Shown: piece by piece, positions 53,788-62,688 of the stretch
Layout: each line of letters opens with the position of its first letter
How positions within the stretch are numbered: the first letter of the stretch is position 1
NCBI GenBank assembly: GCA_032622095.1
Contig: CP136061.1
Span: 54,573,762-54,637,761 of the forward strand
From: Siphonodentalium dalli
Taxonomy: Eukaryota > Mollusca > Scaphopoda > Gadilida > Siphonodentaliidae
DNA: 64,000 bases
Reading direction: 5' to 3'
Notes under the pieces: generated by a model
What the model was told of the DNA's origin: nothing
The model's input: the letters and a program-made list of their open reading frames with translations, nothing else
The model's database searches: none
Position numbers and translations under genes: made by a program

Positions 53788-55377
53788 TACGTAATGCCCT
53801 AAATAATTGACTCCTTAACCCTTTGAACCCTAGCTCCCCACAACGATCGACACCCTGACCCTGGGCTCCCAGTGGTATCTTGACTTATTGTAGGCAGTGT
53901 TTAGGAGCATGGTGTTGTTTATGTTCAAGTGGTGCCACATGTCTGACACTTTAGAGGTATGTTCCCCATGGACCACTGATTATTTTAAGATCTGGTCACA
54001 TTGCCACATGGTCACTTCCTGGTAACGGTTGCTATGCAACTACCCAAACTATTGAAAGTAAAATACAATTATAGCTTTATCGTCGTAATTCAGCCCAATG
54101 AAGTGGCATTTTTGAGGCAGTCTATATACCCTATTGTGAAATTTGAGATATATCTGACCAGAAGAGTGAACCTAACTTGTATCTAATGGTAGCAACGGTT
54201 GCTAAGCAAATACCCCAACTGATAGAATGACACCATTGCCCTGTGTATTGAATTGTATTATGCCCAAATTTAGACATTCCATGGCAGGCACATGGTGATC
54301 GATGGTTATGTTCAAATGGTGCCACAGGTATGAAACTTTACAGTTATGTTCCATATAATTCCGCACTAAGAAACTGCGTGTTCTATGCAGTCAATACCAT
54401 GTTGTGAAATTTGAGATATATCTGGTCAGAAGAGTGAACCCAAATTGTATTTAACGGTATCAATGGATACTAAGCATGTACCCCAAGTGATCGAATGATA
54501 CCACTCCCCTGTGCATACATGGTGATGGTCATGCTCAAATGGTGCCACAGGTCTTAAACTTTACAGAATTGCTCAATAATGTAAGATTTGACACGTGTTT
54601 GTAATGTGCATGCGCAAGTAGATCGCACTAGATGGTATTGTGACCATGCAACCTCTTTCCACAGGACTACTCTGATGCAATGTCGAAACAAGCAACTGTA
54701 TAATGCAAACTGTTATGCTGTGGGGATCCTTGGTGTGATTGTATCATTACGCAAAAACCTATACATTTATCATTGTATCCTATGCGCATGCACGAACAAA
54801 TCGACTCAAACAAGTGACTGCGCCTTCCTCACATATGCCAGAACACTGATTATGTATACAAGAATAATTTAAACACAGAAGATGATCGAAATGGTGTCTT
54901 TCTACAATCCTGCAAACCGCTCAACAATGTATAGCGTTACGCAAAGCACTTCAAATAATGTACGTTTGTTGAATACTGCGATCTGCGCATGCGCATATTT
55001 TCCAACCCCAACTAGTCGACAACAAACCCATACAAATGCACCCTGAATAGCACTGCTGAAGTTCCTGGGAATCATTTACATAGATATAAGTGTATATACC
55101 AATGGTTATAACACATATAAACATGCTACATATGTTTATGATGTCACCGAATGCGGCCAGTCGGGTATATGAACGTTTTCTGGCTTTTGCGGCCAGTCGG
55201 ATCCAAAGGGTTAACCACAGCAGAATTATGGGTAACTTTTCAGGATTTAGTCGGAAATATGGCTTGTTGCCATTCATTGGAACAGAGAGCTTTCCGATGA
55301 ATGGCAACACTAAATCCTGAAAAGTTACCCATAATTCTGCTGTGGTTAAGGAGTCGATTATTTAGGGCATTGCTGTA
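53788..55377. mobile_element. Palindromic CAGT/TA MITE, copy 20 (split by TTAA-F)
   Basis: TACGTAATGCCCTAAATAAT...CTCCTTAACC stops at 53820 and resumes at 55211 with TTAACCACAGCAGAATTATG to TGCTGTA. The break falls on the MITE's own TTAA. The central hairpin of the right part is shortened. Confidence 0.9.
53819..55210. mobile_element. TTAA-F element, 1.39 kb
   Basis: Inserted in the MITE's TTAA with an exact duplication (53815-53818, 55211-55214). Ends CCCTTTGAACCC / GGATCCAAAGGG. The interior has partial direct repeats of about 300 bp (TGAAATTTGAGATATATCTG, AAATGGTGCCACAGGT) and a GCGGCCAGTCGG repeat near the right end. Non-coding; piggyBac- or Kolobok-type by target site. Confidence 0.85.
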
Positions 55378-55465
55378 CCTGATTGTTTTGGATATTGTCC
55401 CCGGACATTCAGAGGACTATAGTACTGAACCCTCATCCTTGCGTGCGTGCGTGCATCCGGAACTT

Positions 55466-55780
55466 TGTCAGCCTGTATTCTGTCATTTTCTGGTCAATTT
55501 AAATTTTTTTTTTAAACTTGGTACATATATCAACTAGCATGGTAACCTGCACACCTGCGATTTTGAGTTTGGTAAGACTCATTTTGGCAGAGTTATTGCC
55601 ATTTTTCGACATAGAATTGTATATCCTGGTACGTATCTTTTGTCCGGGCCTGTATTCCGTCATTTTCCAGTAAAAACTTTTAAACTTTGCACAGATGTCA
55701 ACCAGCATGGGAACCTGCACACCTGCGATTTTGAATTCAGTCGGAGTCATTTTAGCGGAGTTATTTTCATTTTTCGACAT
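55466..55780. repeat. Two diverged 157-bp tandem units
   Basis: GCCTGTATTCTGTCATTTTC...AACCTGCACACCTGCGATTT...CATTTTTCGACATAG occurs twice about 180 bp apart. The - strand frame across it repeats with the units and is not evidence of a gene. Confidence 0.75.
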
Positions 55781-56088
55781 GGAAATGTTTTATGTTTTTT
55801 ATTTTAGAGTTATTGATCCTTTCTCGACACAATGAAGAAGTGCAACATATTTAATGAATATGCACTTTCTATCATATTGGTGAAATCGATTCCTCCTACA
55901 GTTTGTAGAGTAGGGATCTGAAACCCATAAATCCTTCAAACCTGCCACTTTGGTCCTTCACATTTTGGTCAACAACATTTTATTTCTACTGGAAACAATG
56001 TTAAAGCTCATAAGTGATCATATGGATGTTTCTAAACCTTACTAAACAATAATTAAATGCTTTAGTTCCAACAAATAAAAACTTACCT
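55781..56088. other. Non-coding, no feature recognised
   Basis: No supported feature. Confidence 0.4.
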
Positions 56089-56206
56089 TATTATCTTTTT
56101 ATCTGAAGTCTGCTTTTATTACCTGAACATCCCTCCTAATGAATAATAGGTCATTCCTATGTATACTTTTATGACTGAATGGGAGAATCCATTCAGTGTA
56201 GCAAGG
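56089..56206. mobile_element. TTAA-D right half
   Basis: AATAATAGGTCATTCCTATG, ACTGAATGGGAGAATCCATT and CAGTGTAGCAAGG then ATTAA. The left end is missing. Confidence 0.55.
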
Positions 56207-56252
56207 ATTAAAATTCAGAGGTCAGTTTTTATTTGTCAACTATAAGTATATA

Positions 56253-56469
56253 TACAGTAATGCCCTAAATAATCGACTCCTTAACCACAGCAGAATTATG
56301 GGTAACTTTTCAGAATTTTATCGGAAATATGGCTTGTTGCCATTCATCGGAAAGCTCTCAGTGAGAGCTTTCCGATGAATGGCAACAAGCCATATTTCCG
56401 ACTAAATCCTCAAAAGTTACCCATAATTCTGCTGTGGTTAAGGAGTCCATTGTTTAGGGCACTACTGTA
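56253..56469. mobile_element. Palindromic CAGT/TA MITE, copy 21
   Basis: Full length, C/G subtype, arms nearly identical. Confidence 0.9.
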
Positions 56470-56659
56470 GTATAGAAATGTTCAGATAAAAATGGCCTAA
56501 ATTCGTTGAACTTACCTGAGCAGCCAAACAAATGAAAAATGGGAATTAGGTAATTACTATGATTGAACAGTCAGTTATCAAAAAGTTAATTGTTATTGTT
56601 GCCAAGAATTTTGTGACCTTGTGACAGTAATAACCAGCGTGGAATAGCAGGCTAATGCT

Positions 56660-57006
56660 TATATGGTGAATATGATAGAGATTATCTCATCCCGTCGTAA
56701 TTATAGTGCCCACTACCTGTCACATACAGTAATGCTCTAAATAATCGACTCCTTAACCACAGCAGAATTATGGGTAACTTTTCAGGATTTAGTCGGAAAT
56801 ATGGCTTGTTGCCATTCATCGGAACGCTCTCACTGAGAGCTTTCCGACGAATGGCAACAAGCCATATTTCCGACTAAATCCTGAAAAGTTACCCATAATT
56901 CTGCTGTGGTTAAAGAGTCGATTAATTAGGGCATTACTGTATATGCTGAATGTGATAGAGATTATCTCATCCCATCCTAATTATAGTGCCCACTACCTGT
57001 CACATA
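56660..57006. repeat. Direct duplication bracketing a MITE
   Basis: A block of about 62 bp (GATAGAGATTATCTCATCCC...ACTACCTGTCACATAC) lies on both sides of the MITE at 56725-56941, with about five differences. Confidence 0.85.
56725..56941. mobile_element. Palindromic CAGT/TA MITE, copy 22
   Basis: Full length, C/G subtype, centred at CTCTCACTGAGAG. It sits between the two copies of the flanking duplication. Confidence 0.9.
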
Positions 57007-57541
57007 CCGTGATTAATTCTCCTGGGGATAAATCACCTTAATATTACTGCCCTATGTCTACGCACAACTCTTATCTCCGGTTGGTCGATCTGTGATATCA
57101 CATTAAAGATTGCAGAATAATTAGACGCGTAGATGGAGTTGAGAAAATGGTCCCATTTAACTGCTAGAAATCACAAATCGTATCAGAAGATCTGTCTCTG
57201 TCAACCAGGGAATCTTACATCTCAAGTCTATACAAGTCGAATTATCATTTAGTGTATTCCATCGTTCGAGCTCTCGGCAACTTTATGTTAATTGGCACCA
57301 GGGGACTTCGCAGCACTTTTCTGTCATCTTCAATTCATTGGGGAATATATACGTCATTTCATAATGTTAATTGACTTGAAATGTTGTCATCATTCCCGCC
57401 TTTTGTCAGTGTTTTAATATACCGCGTCACCAGTTTAATTCTTGAGTTTCTCGCGATAAGTTTGGTATTGGTGTTTTTCGTGAATCAATAGGATCTGTTA
57501 CATGTTGTCTATATTCAGGATTTGTTTATGTTTACTAAATC
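57007..57541. other. Non-coding, possible promoter region
   Basis: Unique-looking sequence leading into the exon at 57542. No TATA or other box is convincing. Confidence 0.35.
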
Positions 57542-57606
57542 ATGGAAGTGATTTACGAGAACAAACTTTTCAAGGGGAGACGATTCTCACAATCTCTCAA
57601 CAAAAG
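57542..57606 (+). CDS. Candidate alternative first exon with RxxSxS motif
   Basis: The ATG (TCATGGAAG) opens 21 codons plus two bases to the strong donor AAAAG|GTAAGA. The peptide is MEVIYENKLFKGRRFSQSLN then KR. RRFSQSLN fits R-x-x-S-x-S-[LF]-[DN] and RRFS fits a PKA-type site. Length (65 bp), phase 2 and the split final arginine equal those of the exon at 20882. A longer overlapping frame starting at 57502 reads through the donor and is less likely. Being the most downstream candidate, it sets a minimum of 36.6 kb between alternative starts. The gene is unidentified. Confidence 0.55.
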
Positions 57607-57814
57607 GTAAGACGTAGGGATAATTTATTCTCGCCATTGATTGAAGATGTGCTAGCGTTACAGGCTAAATTTTACAAAACCTATTCTGCATTTGTGATTC
57701 TTGTGGGTAAAATATGATGCATGATTGAGGTACTGTCACCTATATAAAATATTTAGAGATGGCACTGACAATTATGGCATTAAAGGTGGGACTTTACACA
57801 AAATCCAGCCATTT

Positions 57815-58066
57815 ATGTGTCCATCTCCTTTTATATTCAACAGAATATATGCAACAAATGAATGAATTTGGTCCTTGGATTAGTGTGAAATACACTATTG
57901 TGCTCTATGAACTATACAAACAACATTGTAATTATAATGAAAATGAATTTTATGATTTAAGTTGTTACCATCGTTCATAGAGCACATTAGTGTATTTTGC
58001 ACTAATCCATGGCTCAAATTCATTCAATTGTTGCATATATTCTGTTGAGCATAAAAGGAGAGGGTC
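57815..58066. repeat. Foldback repeat, arms of about 92 bp
   Basis: CTCCTTTTATATTCAACAGA...TGTGCTCTATGAAC is inverted as GTTCATAGAGCACA...TCTGTTGAGCATAAAAGGAG, with a loop of about 60 bp. Internally consistent mismatches only. Confidence 0.85.
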
Positions 58067-58693
58067 AGATTTAGTGTACAGTACCTCTTGAAATTTACAA
58101 TAAATAAGAATGTTTTCTAATTATCTATTAAATTTTGTTATATTACAAATGGGGGTCTGGAATACATCTTTCAGTTTAAACACTTTGCAATAAACTGCTT
58201 AAGTCATTTGAGTATGACATCATCCCATTGTCTAATCAAGGGAAGCAGCTTGATACTAATTTGTAGTAATGCATTATGGTATATAAGGATGGGGTGTTCT
58301 TAAAATGTGACAAACTTTTGTAAACCTGTTTAAAACCAGTCGTAATATGTAAACAGTCTGCATGTCCATCCTTCAACATTTTTGGTTTCCTGATAACATT
58401 TCTCAATCTAATCAAAACTTGCTATAAGGTTTCATTGCAAGAGAACAAATGTCAAGTTCGAATATAAGGCGTCAAAACAAATTTTGTCTGAGCTAACCCT
58501 GGAATACTCCAAATTTTACGTTTCTGAATGATAACTTTTGCTTTCTTTTTTTAAGCAACTCAAAACTTGTATGTTGTTTAATCATAAGAAAACACAGGGC
58601 AAGTTTGAATATTGGATTTGGTCTGTGCCCCAAAAATGCAGAGGTCAGTTTTTATTTGTCAATTATTATGAGCATAATTTAACAACAGAAGTA
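58067..58693. other. Non-coding, no feature recognised
   Basis: No supported feature. Confidence 0.4.
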
Positions 58694-58697
58694 TTAA

Positions 58698-58919
58698 CAC
58701 TTATTATACTATAGACTTATTGACGTGAAGTTCCCTTAGGAAATGTTCAGATAATAAGTTCAACAAACGACCATATGTGGAAATCCATCTGCCTTTGTAT
58801 TATCTTTTCGTCTGTCTGTCGTCTGCTTTTATTATGTGAACATCTCTCCATATGAATAATAGACCATTCCAATGTATACTTTTATGAGTGAAAGGGAGAA
58901 TCAATTCAGCAAAACAGGG
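58698..58919. mobile_element. TTAA-D element
   Basis: TTAA (58694-58697), then CACTTATTATACTATAGA and TTGACGTGAAGTTCCCTTAG. The right end AATTCAGCAAAACAGGG is followed by TTAC. Confidence 0.7.
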
Positions 58920-59186
58920 TTACACCATCCTCCAGCAGAGCACTTGTTTATCATTTGGTGAACATTCGGGACACAGATGTTCTGTATTGCCCTGAAATAT
59001 ATATTCTTGCCCCAGTTTTGAGATACTGCGCATTAACTAATCTGTAAATTAACGGCTTTATATGGAAATGATCGAGACTATAGGTCGTACCCATCACTAT
59101 AGATTGACGGCATTGTGGTCACAGTAAAGGCCTGACTACTTGTGGAAACACAATTGCATAACAGATTAGGGACATTAGAACAGGTG

Positions 59187-59530
59187 TCTTAAAGTGATGT
59201 GAAACACTCCGGTAAGGTGATAAAATAGAAATGGAGAAAATCTTGCTCAATGTAGTTATTTTTACAAATATTATATCCCAATTGACAACACACATCGTCA
59301 TTCTTATATATTAATTAAATGCAGTGACTCTCAATGGCGAAATTGTTTGCGTTAGTTTTCGCCGATAGTTGCATCCTGAATCTAGAAGTAAATATTTATA
59401 GTTGACTGCAATTAAGACAATGTTTTCTATGTAGAGGTATATAGAATCAATTTTTTGAGATTTACGGCGATGTTAGTAGAATGCTACATGCCTCCAACTT
59501 GAGTACTAACTTATCAGTTTCACGCACCAG
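59187..59530 (+). repeat. 360-bp dispersed repeat, copy 3
   Basis: AAAGTGATGTGAAACACTCC to ATCAGTTTCACGCACC, same orientation as the two copies at 33.0 and 34.1 kb, with a small deletion near the right end. Confidence 0.8.
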
Positions 59531-59612
59531 TACAAGTATTCTGAAGTGAGTGAAGTGCCTAATATGTCTTTAACAATATCGACTATTAAGTAATCTGTAC
59601 TGATCTTGGAAC

Positions 59613-59783
59613 TACAGTAATGCCCTAAATAATAGACTCCTTAACCACAGCAGAATTATGGCTAATATGGCTCACTGAGAGCTTTCCAATGAATGGCAAC
59701 AAGCCATAATTCCGACTAAATCCTGAAAAGTTACAAATAATTCTGCTGTGGTAAAGGAGTTGATTAATTAGGACATTACTGTA
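59613..59783. mobile_element. Palindromic CAGT/TA MITE, copy 23 (left arm shortened)
   Basis: Both ends present. The inner left arm (from GGGTAAC to GGAAAG) is largely deleted, while the right arm is complete. Confidence 0.85.
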
Positions 59784-59915
59784 TATGGCATCTATTTGTA
59801 ATTATATATAGCTTTCCAATGGTGTATATTCCTCACCTCTTCCTCATATTTGAAGTTGAGTGGTGAAATTCTCTAAATATCTAAATACACATGTCATATT
59901 TTTCAAATCATCACA

Positions 59916-60129
59916 TATAGTAATGCCCTAAATAATCGACTCCTTGACCACAGAACAATTATGGGTAATTTTTCAGGATTTAGTCAAAAATATGGCTTGT
60001 TGCCATTCATCGGAAAGCTCTCAGTGAGAGCTTTCCTATGAATGGCAACAAGCCATATTTCCGACTAAATCCTGAAAAATTACCCATAATTCTGTGGTCA
60101 AGGAGTCGATTATTTAGGGCATTACTGTA
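59916..60129. mobile_element. Palindromic CAGT/TA MITE, copy 24
   Basis: Full length, T/A subtype, first base pair changed (TATAGTAATG). Confidence 0.9.
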
Positions 60130-60267
60130 CACATGTGTGGAATGGAACAATGTTGACGTCACATGATGTAAATTACGTTGAACTCGACACTGACTTCTAA
60201 TCTTTAAAATGAAATGATCATCACAAATAACAATATAAGAAATAGTTTAACAATAATCTTCATATAA

Positions 60268-60455
60268 CATGTGTGTAATAAACACAGAACATCACATTTG
60301 TATTATTGGCCAGTAGTTTATGGCACTAGCTCTTACGATCATGGAAGGATCGGCCTCCCATGCTATATCATTTACGCCATCACAGTCGTGTTATAAACTG
60401 CTGGCCAGTACAATCGGTATAATACAAAGTGCAGTTCTGTGTGGTGTGTATACAT
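60268..60455. repeat. Foldback repeat, AATAAACACAGAAC family
   Basis: GTGTAATAAACACAGAAC...GTATTATTGGCCAGTAGTTTA is inverted as ATAAACTGCTGGCCAGTACA...GTTCTGTGTGGTGTGTATAC. Ends shared with 10711 and 29326. Confidence 0.75.
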
Positions 60456-60757
60456 AACATAACGGAGTAGCCAGGAATTAAGACATCCAAACTATTCTCT
60501 CCCACTCTTGATCTTGGTCTTGTGACATGACCTTTGAACTTCCAATATGGCTATCTATCTATCTATCCCACACAGTATGGTGCTATTATCCTATTGATCT
60601 GACCGTATTTTTTTCTCGCCTGACAATTTACACTTGATGAGTGCGGGACCTCTTGGCATTAATGTTCTACTACGTCAAATATATGCATAATGATAGTCCT
60701 CTAATCCAAAAAAATATATGAGATTGATTTGGGAGGAGGATAGATAGCTCATGTTAA
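60456..60757. other. Non-coding
   Basis: A (CTAT)n microsatellite lies near 60552. Otherwise nothing. Confidence 0.4.
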
Positions 60758-60993
60758 CACTAAATGCTCATTGACGAGTAGTTCCCATAGGAAATGTTCA
60801 GATAATAAGTTCATCAAACAACCATTTGAACATTTCCCACCATTGAATATGAATCCTTTTGCTCTTTATTCAGTATCTGTTTTTTCTTTCTGCCGTCTGC
60901 TTACATATCTTGAACACCCCTTCAAATTAATAATAGACCATTCCCAAATATACTTTTATAACTGAATGAGAGAATCCATTTAGTAAAGCAGGG
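60758..60993. mobile_element. TTAA-D element, intact target site
   Basis: Flanked by TTAA (60754-60757, 60994-60997). Ends CACTAAATGCTC / CATTTAGTAAAGCAGGG. Internal CAGATAATAAGTTCATCAAA. Confidence 0.8.
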
Positions 60994-61089
60994 TTAACTT
61001 ATATGTGACATTGAGAACAAGCATACCTGTATAATACTGATGAGATCACATGTACCGTACTGAAAAAAATGGTCGGTAGGATGCATAAA

Positions 61090-61672
61090 GGCCTTAAAAT
61101 ATGGTGCTGGACATTTACATAATGAGGTCCCCCGAGGGTGAATTTAATGATCTGGGGACCTCATTCTGCTTATAGGCCTCATCTTCTCTGGAAAGCATTT
61201 TTATTATCAAATTAACAACTTTTTCAGTTTCTTTAGAAACTTCTTTGGAATGTTTATTTTCCTTTTTTTTAAGTTTAGTTTGTTAACATACCCAAATTGG
61301 CAGATGACACAATGCATAATTGATGTGCCCAATGCGTGCAAATCACCATCTGGGAACTTAAACCTGTGTCTACTGGTCTCCCATAGCAGAGGAGACCATG
61401 ATGAACGAGGCTTTTTTTCCTTTTTTTTTTCCAGAAAGAATCTTTCTATATCCCTTAATTTGCAGAAGATAAATTGCATAATCAAGGTGACTAACGGGTG
61501 AACATCACCCACTTCAACTGGGGAACTTCAATCTGATTCTAGGTCTCCCATAGCAGTTGAGGCCTCAGCAGAATGAGGACCCCAGAGGGTGAATTTGGTG
61601 ACTCTAGTCTGCCATAAATTCACCCTCTGGGAACCTCATTCTGCAAATGAGAGACACACTATTTCAAGGCTT
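61090..61672. mobile_element. GAGG-family element, complete
   Basis: Left AATGAGGTCCCCCGAGGGTG, right CATTCTGCAAATGAGAGACA, CACTATTTCAAGG. The first hairpin half is shortened, and the middle has T-rich low complexity near 61262 and 61410. Confidence 0.75.
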
Positions 61673-61847
61673 GTTCACCTGTAAAACTGATGACATTTAT
61701 GATATAAACCAAGGGGTCGGAAGCTCGTGAATAAAATTTCACAACAAGTCTATAAAGGTGTTATAATCTTATTTATATCATATTTTTAACTATGATATAA
61801 AAAATAAACCCCGGAAAAGTAGAGCAGCGCATCCAAGAAAGATAACC

Positions 61848-62034
61848 TACAGTAATGCCCTAAGTAATCGACTCCTTATATAACCACAGCAGAATTATGG
61901 GTAACTTTTCAGGATTTAGTCTCCCTGAGAGCTTTCCGATGAATGGCAACAAGCCATATTTCTGACTAAATCCTGAAAAGTTACCCATAATTCTGCTGTG
62001 GTTAAGGAGTCGATTACTTAGGGAAATTACTGTA
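61848..62034. mobile_element. Palindromic CAGT/TA MITE, copy 25
   Basis: Both ends present, C/G subtype. The inner left arm is deleted after AGGATTTAGTC. Confidence 0.9.
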
Positions 62035-62223
62035 CTTTAGATAACTGCATGGTGGCATCTGGGACAAATACACAAATCTGTTGTGGGGCTAGTTAACTTT
62101 CAACCCAATACAGTCACTCACATTCAATGGAGTTTAGTCGCCCCCTGCAATAATCGTTTACAATTGATATTTGCACAAACTTCGTTCTGAATCCTCAGTT
62201 GACTGCAACACAATCTATTTTAA

Positions 62224-62627
62224 CCCTTTCATGACGGGAGCTGCGCTGGCACAACATGTGCCAATGCATTCTCTTATATATGCGAGGCGACCTATGGTTG
62301 AATGCATTGGCCTAACAATTTTCTTACATTCTTTAACAATTTTTTTATCAATTTTTCTTACATTCTTTAACAATTTTTTTTATCATTTTTTTCTTACATT
62401 CTTTATAACACAATTTTTATCATTTCTTATCATTTTTTCTTACATTCTTTAACCATTTTATCATTTTTTTTTTTTTTTTTATCATTATTTCTTACATTCT
62501 TTAACAATTTTTTATCATTTTTATCATTTTTTCTTACATTTTTTAACAATTATAAATGCGACCTATAAGAGAATGCATTGGCACAGGGTTTTTGCAAAAA
62601 AATCAGGAAGCTTCCATAATGAAAGTG
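62224..62627. mobile_element. TTAA-A element with an amplified T-rich core
   Basis: Flanked by TTAA (62220-62223, 62628-62631). Ends CCCTTTCATGACGGGAGC / TTCCATAATGAAAGTG. The spacer word TTCTTACATTCTTTAACAAT, single in other copies, is repeated about six times with T-rich filling (62310-62550). Confidence 0.8.
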
Positions 62628-62688
62628 TTAATGTTGGGATGAAATCAATAACAATCACTTATGGGAATGATTGTTTGCCTTTGGGTTC

